In this document: positions 53,567 to 64,000 of the stretch, one piece after another
Layout: each line of letters opens with the position of its first letter
Numbering within the stretch: position 1 is the stretch's first letter
Source of the DNA: Moringa oleifera
Lineage: Eukaryota > Streptophyta > Magnoliopsida > Brassicales > Moringaceae
Length of the DNA: 64,000 nucleotides
Direction: 5' to 3'
Assembly (NCBI GenBank): GCA_021397835.1
Contig: JAJFZO010000747.1
Coordinates: forward strand, 2,730,501-2,794,500
Position numbers and translations under genes: made by a program
Notes under the pieces: model-generated
The model's database searches: none
The model's input: only the letters and a program-made list of their open reading frames with translations
What the model was told of the DNA's origin: nothing

Positions 53567-56500
53567 ATGCGTTATGAAGAGAAGCCTGTAGGTGAAGGAA
53601 ATGATGCTGGTACAAGCCAAGGAGCAGTTATTGTCTCCAGTCAGGAGGTATTTGGGCCTGTTTTCTGTTTGTTTCTCTACTCTGTCTTCATCTGATTGAT
53701 ATTATTTTCTTCCACCTTCTTCTATGTTTTTTCTCTTGTTTTTTTGTTGTCTTGGGTTCAGTCCATTTAATTGTCTATCTGCAGTTGTGAGATTTGGATA
53801 AATTATTTTTTGGGTTATCCAATGATTTTAATTCTAAATCTTTTCAATTGTTGCTTGGGATTGTGGTTTGGGGAGATTCTCTGGGTAATCAAAGCTATCT
53901 CACTTTACTCGCCATTTGTGTTCTGTGAAATATCCTCACTCCTGCTAAATTTTTCTAGTGGAAACTCAAGGGAGTGTTTGCTACCTCATGCTTTCTTCAG
54001 TAGAGCACTGCATATAGACAACGCCGGAAATTTTGAAATCCTGTTGTTCAGCTAGTACTTTGCAGGAGCCAAGAAGTAAAAGCAGGTGAACGGTCAATAA
54101 TTTTTCTGGCTCCCTCGCAAATAAACTTTGGTCTTGGAAACACAAATTTTAGAATCCTTGCAGAGGTGTGAAGTCTGGTGGATATTGGTTGTGCTGCTGA
54201 AGTTGAAGCTTCATCCAACCAAATAACAGAACCTTATAGCATGTGAAGATAATTAATAACCATGAGCACTAGATGTAACTTGGTCGTGCTTTGTTCCAGC
54301 TTCTGTTTAAAAGAAGGGGCTTTTTAACTTTGCTAATCATACTATTTCAATATGAAAATTTCGCTTTGATGACGTTTCTCATTGTGTGGAGGTTAATTGT
54401 TTGAATATGTCAATTTATCTTCAGTGATTTAAATTTAAACCCAGCTGAACAGATATTTAACTTTACACCATAACTTTATCAAAGTGCTATTTTAAACTGG
54501 TGCAGAAAAGGATGTAAAATGACCCTCCTTAAGATTTCAAGAAATTCTGATTCCTATGATCAATTTGAAAGGAAAAAGTCACCTTTTCTCTTTTTCCAGT
54601 CAAGAGCTGGTTACCGCTCAATTTTAATATATGAGTTGATAATCCTTTTCTTTAGTTTTCATTAGGATGAGTTTCTTCCCTCAAATTCTATGAAAACTAT
54701 AAAATGGTATATTTTATAAGAAAGCCAAACATCCATAAGCTTAATTCTAAATTTTTGATGCACGTATCTCTTCTTAGTGTGTCCATGGATGTTGCCCTAC
54801 TGTCTATATCCAAGCTTTCAAGATCTTAGTCTCCACTTGAAAACTTTTCAAGGGTTTGTTGTTTGATTTCTCTTCTTTGTTTTGCTCCGTCGTGGATTTT
54901 AATGTGGTTATAACGATGCATGAGTATTGGGCTTTTGGAGGTTTTGAGAGGGACTACTACCAAACTGTCTATTGTAAGCCCTGCGTAGATCTTTTATTAT
55001 TATCACTTTCATTGCCTTTTGTTTGTGTCTGCATGAATATGAAGAGTTGGCTTTATATCTCCTGTTAGCCGTTCTATGTCAAAGTTTCTAATATTTGTTA
55101 GTAACTTGAGTTAATTAGGCTTGTGTTAATATCACCACAAACTACTGAGTGCAGCTTTGTCTAATTTGTTTAGCATATTCTCTAACTCTGATATATTTTT
55201 TCTGTTCTTTTTCAAGGCTGAGGACAGGTCAGGAATAATTGAAGAAACAACTCATGTCCATCATTGGAAGCGAAAAAATCTATTTTTAGAGATACCCTCA
55301 AGGACATTGGCAGACTCCTCCGTGGATTCTGTTGTAATAAAGATGCCTCCAACACCTAGTCCAACTCCCAAGAAAGTAAATTTTCTCTTGACACCTAATC
55401 TTCCTGATGAAAGAACTTCTGGGTCCCCTGGTCCTTCATCCTCCAGAGGCAAATCATCTTTGAAGAATTTATTGCCAAAAGTAAGCTTCAAGTACCGAAG
55501 CTGCACTTCAGATAATGAGAAAGCAGCCAATGTAGCTCCAGAAGCTTCAACTTCAGTTATACGAGAAAAGGCTTCGATATCAAGGTCATTGTCTCTTACA
55601 AAGATGTTTACTCCTAAGATAAATAGAACGTCATCACTGCCTGTAACTCCGATTTTACATTCAAACCCAGAGTCTGCACATGGTGGAATCCTTGGTGGCT
55701 CTCAATATTCGAGTGTAAGTTTTCTCATGTCATTATCTTAAACATACCAAACCCAACCTACTTGATAGACTGAATGACTGTTCTGATTGCACATGGTAGC
55801 TTTAACACTAGAGCTTACCTGATTAATCCAGTCATATGCTACATTCATTAATGGTTAGAGGCTGGGGAGTTGAACTAGCACAAGTAATGCTTAATTCAGC
55901 ACAGACTAAGTATATTATTATGTATACAGAAGATATTTGAAATGTTCCTTACATTAATCTTGGTTTGGAATCTGATGCTCTCAATGCCATTTCTGCTTCT
56001 GTTCTCAGTCAGTTTTCAACATTTTGTTCACTTTGCCAGATATGTCGCTCGTTTTCAGTTCCTGTCAATGACAAAGAGAAAAGCATAAGGAGAATGGATT
56101 CATTTTTTCGAGTAATTCCTTCAACTCCTCGAGTAAAGGAAGGGGATATTATGTCGAATGCATCTCCAACAGCTAATGCTGGTAATTGATTTATGTTATT
56201 TAATGAGTATTTTATCAAAAATCACTGAATCTCCCATTAAATAGTCTCTTTTTGATGGAGCTAACAACATTACCTCATGCCTTGTGTATGTTACGAAACT
56301 AATTTAAATAAACCATGATCTTTGAATGCTGCTGATGAGGCCTTTGCTTTAGGCGCATATTAGGCCATTTTAGTTCATGTGAACTTAGATGCAATAACAG
56401 AATTCAAAATTTATGTAATTTATACATTAATTTGATGGTTCTTTACTCTTTTTTTTTTTTGAGAGGTAATGGTTCTGTACTGTTGTTAAGAAGGCAATAA

Positions 56501-58319
56501 TCATTAATAATGTTGCTATTCAGATTCCCAACACCCGAATGTTGTGGTTCAGAGATGTATTGTTGTCATTTTGTTATTTGACTCATTATCCTTTTTCCTG
56601 AGTGAGCTTATATATTCATATACATAAACATGCACATGTGCCTACCTAGTCTGATCTGATTGTATTCATTCAGGCGCCCCTCCTGTCCAGTATGTTCTCT
56701 CTGAAACCTGACATTGTGATTATATAAAACATCTTATTTTAGTTTCATGGCCCAGAAAACAGCGACGCTGATGGTGAAGACATCCCTGAAGATGAGGCGG
56801 TCTGCAGAATTTGTTTGGTTGAACTGTGTGAAGGGGGTGAAACCCTCAAGATGGAGTGCAGCTGTAAGGGTGAACTTGCTCTGGCTCACAAAGAATGTGC
56901 TATAAAATGGTTTACCATCAAAGGTAACAAGACCTGTGATGTGTGTAAACAAGAGGTGCAGAACTTACCTGTGACTCTCTTAAGAATCCAAAGTGTTTCG
57001 GCACGTAATGTGGGAGCAGGTCGCAGCCAAGATGATGCTAATGCATACAGGTATATATTATTTGAAATTGTCATTTGTCATGGTGAATAACATGACACAT
57101 CGAGTGAGATGGAGAAGATGAAATAAAAGTTTCAGATCACATTAGTAGAGTTTAAGATCCTGGGTTTTTAATTTTTCTCCCGTAATCTTATAAAAACTTG
57201 ATGGGTCACTAATGATAATGTTATGTTCATATTTAATGACCTAGAAACACTGCCAGCTATTCAAATCAGTTACTTATTGATGCAAATCTTACTAGGGTTT
57301 GGCAGGAAGTTCCTGTGCTCGTAATTGTCAGCATGCTTGCTTATTTCTGTTTTCTTGAGCAGCTCCTGGTAAGCTAAGCAGTTCCATTGTCATAACTCTC
57401 ATATTTACCATAATGTCCTTGGTAACATATCGTTTGCATGCAGGTCGGGAAGATGGGTACTGGTGCTATTGCTGTATCTCTTCCATTTTCATGTGTACTC
57501 GGTCTCCTCTCATCCATGACTGCATCAACCATGGGTATGCTAGCATCCCTGAGACATATACTTAAGATTGTTGAATTTCGTGTAGGGATACTATATGTGA
57601 AAATGTTAAAACAAGTGGGCGTGCCTCAGAAATTACAGTTTGTCATGTTGGACCATTTTATATATCAGTCAAGCCACTCATGCACGCCACAATCACACAA
57701 ACACCGACACCCTGCAGCCTGTGCCTGTATTTGGTAATGCTATTATGGGTTCAATACACTTATTGGAATGAACAATAGAGCACATAGAAAATTGTTGCTT
57801 TTGTACTGCTATTAACCAGCCTCTGATTTGATCTCTCGAACTTTTGTGCTCAGTGAAGAGAAGATTTGTCTGGGTTTATGCATCAATCCAATTTGCTCTG
57901 GTGGTTCTCTTTGCCCACATCTTCTACTCTTTGGTAAGTAGCCAGTCCTCAAGTAAAAACATCTTTTCTTGTTTGCCAAACATGATTAAGCGTCATAATC
58001 ATAAATCTGGTCCAGTAACCATTCACTTTGATGCTTTTCCTCTTTCTATAAAACTGAAATACCCGGATACCTCTGTTTCCTGTAGGTGGGAGTGCAAGCA
58101 GTCCTATCAATCCTCCTTGCAACATTTGCTGGGTTTGGTGTAGCCATGAGCGGAAGTTCCATTCTAGTAGAGTTCCTGAGATGGAGAAGAAGATGGCTTG
58201 CTGGACTAGTGCAGCAAAATCATGCTTCTCAAGTGATGACGACCCAGCCTGGTCGATTCCCAAGATCCCCAAGTTCAGCTTCGATTCGACCACCCCAGCA
58301 AACAAGCAGTGGGAACTGA
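53567..58319 (+). CDS. RING-CH (RINGv, MARCH-like) transmembrane E3 ubiquitin ligase
   Basis: Membrane E3 ligase of the plant MARCH-like family, At5g60580 type. Eight exons: 53567-53647, 55217-55714, 56040-56181, 56756-57050, 57296-57368, 57444-57534, 57854-57933, 58086-58319. They join to 497 residues. A Ser/Pro-rich N-terminal half holds [22 protein letters not shown] and [11 protein letters not shown]. The RING-CH domain has the C4HC3 set Cys257, 260, 275, 277, His285, Cys288, 301 and 304 ([27 protein letters not shown]). About four hydrophobic segments follow: [45 protein letters not shown] and [18 protein letters not shown] basic segment, RWRRRWLAG, and a Ser/Pro-rich cytosolic tail come last. 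The exon 4 acceptor at 56756 is the one that keeps the frame. Intron 1 is 1.57 kb. The exon 2 acceptor (ttcaag|GCT) is less certain. Confidence 0.92.
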
Positions 58320-58447
58320 ATTGTCATCCCATGCAGTCAACAGGAAAAGGATTCTCAGATAAACTATATAAACTGGTAGTGGGAACTGAATTCTCATTGG
58401 ATGAAGTCAACCCAGAAGGATTCTCGGATGAGCTATACTGTACCAGA
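58308..58447 (+). repeat. tandem duplication of about 70 bp across the RING-CH stop codon
   Basis: Two direct copies with 70-base period start with the same AGTGGGAACTGAATT at 58308 and 58378. They share AGTCAAC and AAGGATTCTC further in, with roughly three-quarters identity overall. The first copy contains the last three codons (Ser-Gly-Asn) and the TGA stop; the second lies in the 3' UTR. Confidence 0.8.
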
Positions 58448-59492
58448 AAATGAATCTCCTTTTGATTCTGTAATATTACATCTCACTAGGGTCTTATTTG
58501 TTTTTATTTATAGGCAGAATGATAAAAGAACAGAAACCACAGATCCAACCGGTTTATGTTAGCCCTTTTTTCCTTCTATTTGATCTTCACCCACACACCT
58601 TTTGAGTGATGAGGATTGGTTGTAACAGGCTTGCAGATAGCTCCATATAGTGGTAACATATTGCCTAAATTAAAGCAGTTCTCTTGCTTCTGTCAATGCC
58701 TTCAGTCCCCCTGTGGAATGGTTTTTCATGGTAAAAACAGATTAGATTCTGGAAAATTCCATTGCGGAATCAATTTTGGTTTATTATTTATAGTGAACAG
58801 CAGTTGCATTTAACTTTCATGGAGAAAATTCCAAGCTTTTAATGGAGTTTGACACAATGTCAAGTGAGGAAGATTTTGTGTCACGTGATAATCACGTGAC
58901 GTAAGATACTCCCTTATATTGGTGGTCGAGTGGCACCGTTATCGACTAGGGCATTGTTTGTGGACCAATGGTCAAAGCTGGATGAAGCCAGTGGTAGTTT
59001 AACGGATTATGAATCTCTCGTCGAGGATTGCAGAGAGACTGCCCCTTCTTCTCGCCTCCCGTGCCCCTCGTAGACTTAGAGGTGCTCTTTAGTCACCATC
59101 GTTAGTCTTCTCCCCTTTCTCCCGTTGTTTCTTTCTTCGTGTCGATGTGATATAAGGATTACCACACCAAGTCATGCAAGTGGCTGAATGACTTTTTCTG
59201 TATTCTGTGTTCCTTCGGTTGCCGAGAATATTAAAGGATAATTGAAGGAATCAGAATATTTCAAGCCATTTAGTTTCCTTTTCCTTTTATGTTTATATCT
59301 ATATATTGGAAATGCTTTGGCGAGCCAAGCAAACGCATTTCGCTTGTTTGAAGTCGAGCTTTCCGTTTCTTTGTTACTCCCCGATTTGTTATCTTGACGC
59401 ATGGCCATTGTAGAGTATGGCCTGAACTGTGTCACTCATTTTAGACTTTTTACCGTTCATTCTGCCCTTTCTCTTCCGTTTCATTTTCTGTT
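58320..59492. other. RING-CH 3' UTR and YrdC promoter
   Basis: The first few hundred bases are 3' UTR. The probable YrdC promoter covers about 58850-59490, with a double G-box palindrome (listed separately). No further coding exon recognised. Minus-strand frames at 59172-59435 and 59450-59677 have no family resemblance. Confidence 0.55.
58880..58900. promoter_or_regulatory. double G-box in a perfect inverted repeat
   Basis: GTCACGTGAT at 58880-58889 and ATCACGTGAC at 58891-58900 are exact inverted copies around one A. Each arm contains a full CACGTG. A further ACGT core overlaps the right end (GTGACGTAAG). The site is about 610 bases upstream of the first YrdC ATG and 560 bases past the RING-CH stop, so YrdC is the likelier target. 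Confidence 0.6.
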
Positions 59493-62042
59493 ATGTTCTT
59501 TTCTTTAGTTAATTTAGTTCTCAAGCTTAAGATTATAGAATTGGCTGATGTGATGTTTTTAGGCGTGGTCAAGTCGGGGTCTGTGTCATTTTGGCCGCAG
59601 AGGAGGAGATTGGCGGGTGGTTCTCTAAAGAAAATGGCTTGGACGGTGGAGAAAGTGGAATTGGGTGTTGAAAGCAAGTTGGGTATGGTTCACCCTGCAA
59701 CGGAAGCTTATGCTAAGGAAGCCATTGAAGCTCTCAAAGCTGAGAAAGTTATTGCAGTGCCCACAGATACGCTTTATGGATTCGCTTGTGATGCTTGGTA
59801 ACCCCCATTTTTATGATCTTCCTTTGTTCTGTTCAGTTCCTCTTTTCTTGGTATGCCATTTTCATGAAATGCCTATTTTAAGATTTTATCTATCCAGTTA
59901 TATAATGCCCTTGGTTGGTTTCTGGTTCCTTGGTTCTTGGATGTTGGGAATCTGTAAAACATGGATCAAAGGGACTAGAAGTAACATCATTTTCATGGGA
60001 TTTTTCTGATTTAATTTTCCTTTAAAGAGGAAACATAGTTTAGAAGAAATGATAGTTGTGATGCATCAGAGATGATTATGATAAGGTTTTCAGCATCATA
60101 AATAATTAGTGACAATACCAAATGCTCTAATGTTTTTGGATTTTGGCATTGCTTGGACTCTGTAAGCCTGTTAGTCCTGCACAACCTCATATCTTGATTA
60201 TCAATTCACTGGCAACCTAAATAGATTAGACTTATTTGTGAAACAACCTGGCCTATACTTATCACGTAATTTGTGGGACTTGTTTCCTGTCTTATAATAG
60301 CTTGATTGATGGTTTCTATTGTTTACTTGAAATAGAAGTGAGAGCATCAGTGGATTTGCATTATTCAGAAGATCTTCAGTTTCTTAATTGGCAAATCATT
60401 TTCTAAAGAGATTTGAAACTTGAATGACCAAACAAGCTCTTCTGCCCTCCTTTTAATTTTAAGGCGAAAAGTTATTGTGCTGTTCATGAGAGTTAGGTCT
60501 ATGGCTCAAACTTAGTCATTGGAGGTTTTGTTGGTCGTTAACTTCAGGGTCCAAAATTCCCCATCATCTGTCATGTTAGAATAGCAGAGGAATTCAACGA
60601 ATATTACAGTTATCAAAAAAAAAAAAAAAAAGAAAGTTGTGGTTTCTCAAGCCCTTATCTACTCGTTGATTTGTTGTGCTATATTGGCAGAGCAAATTTG
60701 ATGGATACTACGAGTTACTTTCTCTAAAGGATTGTTGTTTTTCAAGCCCTTTTTATATGAATGCAATAATTCTACTTTGTAACAGGAAAACATTATTCGG
60801 TGATACTAGAATCTACTGTGTTTATTCTCATAGGAAGTGCAGTTCTAACGATAATTCTGCTTCTTGAAATGAAACTCTGGTGCATAGAATTATTTGTTTT
60901 AACAGTTTGATCATCGTACTCAAAATGAAAAACCCACTTAATATTGCATTGTCTCAGAGTCTTCAACCCATCCTCAATTTAGCATCAGCAAGGTTCATTT
61001 TCAACCCCTGCACTCGTTGTAACTTGCAGTTCTGTGGAAGCGGTTAAGCGGATTTACGAGATCAAAGGTCGCAAACATACAAGCCCTCTTGCAATCTGCG
61101 TCGGAGATGTATCAGACATAAAGCGGTTTGCTTTCACAGACCATCTGCCTCACGGTTTACTCGAAGCTCTTCTTCCAGGACCTGTTACTGTCGTACTAAA
61201 GCGAGGTTAGTGGGTCATAATCGCTTCTTTTCTGGGCAAGAAGAAACATTATGCTCAAGGATCTATCTGATTTATCAGCTACTCAAAAGATGCAAATTTT
61301 CAGATTGTCATGTTCATTTTTGTCTGAATCTGTTGGTACTTACTCTGTGCTTGTCTTAGATGTTTATCTGGTTCATTTTACTGTATTGCAGGCGAATCAA
61401 GTACCCTGGAGAAATCCTTGAACCCAGGATTGGATAGTGTAGGAGTACGAGTTCCTGATTCTGAATTCATACGGATTATCTCTCGTGGATCAGAAACTGC
61501 TCTGGCTCTTACAAGTGCAAACCTCAGTGGGCAGCCAAGCAGTGTTTGCATCAAAGATTTCGAGAACCTCTGGGAGCATTGTGCATATGTTTATGACGGC
61601 GGTGTGCTTCCATCAGGCCGTGCAGGATCAACCGTCGTGGACCTCACCAGGGTAGGAATGTACAAGATTCTTAGACCTGGAAGGTAAGTACATGGCTAAG
61701 CCCCTCTTGTTTGACTCTATAAAGAACATAACAAAGCATGAACTATCTATCACTTCTCTATAAGCTCTTTATACAATTTACTAAGTTTATCAAGAGTTAA
61801 AAGAGTATTTTTGTTATTTTATTATGGTAATATGAAAATAAACAAATAAATAAATCTTAATTATTCATTTTGTTAAATTGGCACTTGTAATTCAGCATAA
61901 TTCAAATCAATAGACGATCCTGATGTATGGTAATAAGTGTAGTATTTACTTTTTACATTTTGTGTTGTATTCTAGTGCGAAGGAAGAGACTATTGCCATT
62001 CTCCAACAGCATTCACTACTGGAAGACATAGCAGCTGGTTAA
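59493..62042 (+). CDS. YrdC/Sua5-type L-threonylcarbamoyladenylate synthase
   Basis: Makes threonylcarbamoyl-AMP from threonine, bicarbonate and ATP, the first step of t6A37 in ANN-decoding tRNAs. Four exons: 59493-59797, 61030-61205, 61392-61683, 61976-62042, giving 279 residues from the first in-frame ATG. Motifs: PTDTLYGFACDA (90-101), KGR with HTSPLAI (114-123), the SxN pair in TSANLSG (Ser202, Asn204), SGRAGSTVVDL, and KILRPG at the conserved end. It lacks the C-terminal Sua5 domain and is therefore the short YrdC form. Two other in-frame ATGs, 59553 (259 residues) and 59634 (232 residues, strongest context AAAATGGCT), compete. The extra N terminus has a run of Arg (PQRRRLAGGSLKK) and could be an organelle-targeting peptide. 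Intron 1 is 1.23 kb. Plant orthologue At5g60590 by memory. Confidence 0.94.
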
Positions 62043-63285
62043 AAGACAAGGTTGTCTCTGATGGAAACAAACCTATGACAGTCGAGGTTTCCAGTATTTA
62101 AGACACAGTTATCTCACTGTTGTTCTCGAAAGTTGTCTGGTAAGAGCAAAGCTTCTTCCAGTGAGTTACCTTGTAGGATCAGAGTTGTAGAAGAAAAGAA
62201 AAGAAAAAAGAAAAAAAAGAATTGTCCTTTCTGTTTGAGAGAAACTATTGCTGATTCTTCCAGGTTGAGGATTAGTTTTGTTTGTGTTAAAGTTTAATAA
62301 GCTTATGTCAAGCTTTAGAGCTATGTCAGAAATTTAGAAAAAGAAAAAATCTTGAGTCAGATGGAGCTTTCAGCTGAGACAAAATCTTAGGTTGATGGAG
62401 TTTTCAGCTTTAATGTCCTCACTGCCAGGATAAACTTGTCGCTTCCAATTGGGTGGATGTATTTGTTGTATTATTTAAATTTTAAATTTTAAAATATTAA
62501 AATAAATTTCATATTATTTATATTATTTAAGTTATAATTAAATTGTTGTAATTTTTTTATTAATCTTATACATGAACTATTGATTAAGTCTAAACTGATT
62601 TTTACTTTTAATTTTTAAAGAAACAAATTAAAATTAAAATTTTTGTAAAACAAATTTTAATGATAAAAATTTAAAATTTTAAAAAATGATAAATATTTTT
62701 TAAAAAATTTTATTATCAAAATTTATAAAAATTTTTGTGATGATTTATATTGACATAAATTTATATTTAAAGTTAAAATTTATACATAAAATTGATATAA
62801 AAAATCACAAAAAGTTGATTAAATCAGTAAATAGTAAATAATTTATTATAATTATAATTATAATTATAATTATAATTATAATAAATAAAAATTTAAAATA
62901 AAAAATTACAGGAACATAAGTAACCAGAGGTCATTCAATTAGAAAATGACAAGTCAGCATCACACATGAAAAAATATATATTTTTATTTTATGGTGGACT
63001 TATTTAAGTAGTGTGGAAAACACATGTTTTTTTCATTTTTTTAATGCTTTTGAAAAATAATTCGTGGAAAGAGAAAATCTATATAAATTAAAAAATGCAG
63101 TTGTCTTCCCGCTAACGGAATATCACAAAACGGTCTCCGAAGATTCCTAGTCCAAGAGGATTACACGTGTCCTATACAAATTTGCAAAATAGCTCCTGTA
63201 TTTTGGCTTAACTTCGGCAGGGCCGACCTTATCTTTTCTGTCTTATTATCTTTCCTTTTCGGCAATTCAATTGATTATTAGTTTA
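62043..63285. other. YrdC 3' UTR, A+T-rich spacer and upstream region of the next gene
   Basis: The 3' UTR runs perhaps to 62330. 62460-63060 is very A+T rich and includes a six-base repeat tract of about seven units (ATAATT type, 62843-62883). Balanced composition resumes near 63080. An ACACGTGT G-box palindrome lies at 63163-63170. Confidence 0.6.
63163..63170. promoter_or_regulatory. G-box / ABRE-like ACACGTGT
   Basis: Palindromic ACACGTGT followed by CC, giving the ABRE form ACACGTGTCC. It lies about 120 bases upstream of a TATA box candidate, a typical position for a functional G-box. Confidence 0.5.
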
Positions 63286-64000
63286 CTATATAAATGAATT
63301 TTTTCAAGAAATCTTTCTATCTCTAGTGGAACATTCCTAATTAATCAAAATTTCCATTAATTATTTTTCAATCCAAAAGTAAGGACGTTGGAGAAATATC
63401 TGGAAATACAAGGACTAACTGATAAGAAAAACTTAGTTTGGCCACTGCCACTGGCCACTAACGTTTAGAACATGGTGTTTGTCTGCATTTAGTTATAAAT
63501 TGATTTTTGCTCCAAACAAAAACGCTGAAAATCCATCTTCCATTTTTTCATGGAAGAGATCCTTACGTACTGATACAATCCCTGTCAAACTCCTCCACCA
63601 CCAATTCCCCTTTCTCCAGACCCTTCTGTTCGCTCTCGATTCCTCAGTTTTAAGCCTCTCCTAGCTCTTTAAATTCTGTCGATTTAAGGTAAGGTATTTC
63701 GCCCCCGTGATTTGTTCGGTTTTTTGGAGTGAAAGTTTATCGAAAGAAAACCTCGTTTTTGTGTCGAAGAAAGAATTTGTTATGGTGGTGTCTCAATTGA
63801 GAAGTGAGTCATATAAGTTTGCTTTTGACTGGTAGTGGCTGAGGTTTATCTGACGGGTTCTTGAGGTAAACTTATGTTGATATGGGCTTATTTTATGTTT
63901 GTTTGATGATTATGACTTGTGAGTAGAATTGATATTGTAAGGAAGGGTGACTTGGTTAGTACTGTTTGTGCCCAGAAGGTTGAGGAAACGGATAGAATTT
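63286..64000 (+). promoter_or_regulatory. core promoter and 5' leader of the next + strand gene (coding part outside window)
   Basis: A TATA box candidate (CTATATAAATG, 63286-63294) precedes a CT-rich leader. Leader exon 1 probably ends at gatttaag|gtaagg (63688/63689), and the rest of the window would be intron. The ATGs inside the leader open only very short frames, so translation probably starts in a later exon. In Arabidopsis the gene next to the YrdC gene At5g60590 is, as I recall, At5g60600 (HDS/ISPG of the plastid MEP pathway). That identity is inference from gene order alone. Confidence 0.35.

Noticed and set aside
56674..56689. Possible mini-exon of the RING-CH gene after ttcattcag, with gtatgt donor
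   Set aside because: Including it shifts the frame before the RING-CH domain. Skipping from 56181 to 56756 restores the conserved frame exactly.

Overview
The window is nuclear DNA of a flowering plant, almost certainly a eudicot and probably a rosid. Genes are split by many GT-AG introns, coding regions have ordinary composition, and gene-free stretches are extremely A+T rich. There is no sign of bacterial or organellar sequence. The species cannot be fixed from the sequence alone.

Layout, left to right: (1) the 3' half of a GH35 beta-galactosidase gene (+, BGAL8-like, ends 2263); (2) two tandem root-cap/LEA-related secreted-protein genes on the minus strand (2972-4115 and 6732-8526), the second carrying 16 in-frame nonapeptide Gly/Asn repeats; (3) PDX2, the glutaminase subunit of vitamin B6 synthase (-, 10038-13833), whose first intron appears to use a GC donor; (4) an A+T-rich gap; (5) a GRIK/SnAK kinase (+, 19669-24825), the upstream activator of SnRK1; (6) a 5 kb A+T-rich gap with repeats and a cluster of W-box cores; (7) an intronless-CDS F-box/kelch gene (+, 31023-32192); (8) a 6 kb A+T-rich gap with inverted-repeat (MITE-like) elements and a relic of a DUF1985 transposon-type ORF; (9) a LUL/LOG2-type RING E3 ligase (+, 38882-40933); (10) a CCCH zinc-finger/TrmA-type tRNA (uracil-5-)-methyltransferase (+, 42607-49013); (11) a membrane RING-CH (MARCH-like) E3 ligase (+, 53567-58319); (12) a YrdC/Sua5 threonylcarbamoyl-AMP synthase (+, 59493-62042); and (13) the promoter and 5' leader of a further + strand gene at the right edge.

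The genes are unrelated housekeeping and regulatory genes, each with its own promoter, and do not form a pathway. The order LEA-like, PDX2, GRIK, F-box/kelch, RING-CH, YrdC matches, as far as I recall, the Arabidopsis At5g60520-At5g60590 block. BGAL8 and the CCCH methyltransferase sit together near At2g28450-At2g28470. The window therefore looks like a less fractionated ancestral block that Arabidopsis has split between two chromosomes. Exon borders were set by hand from splice consensus, reading-frame continuity and protein-family similarity; every listed CDS joins into one open frame.
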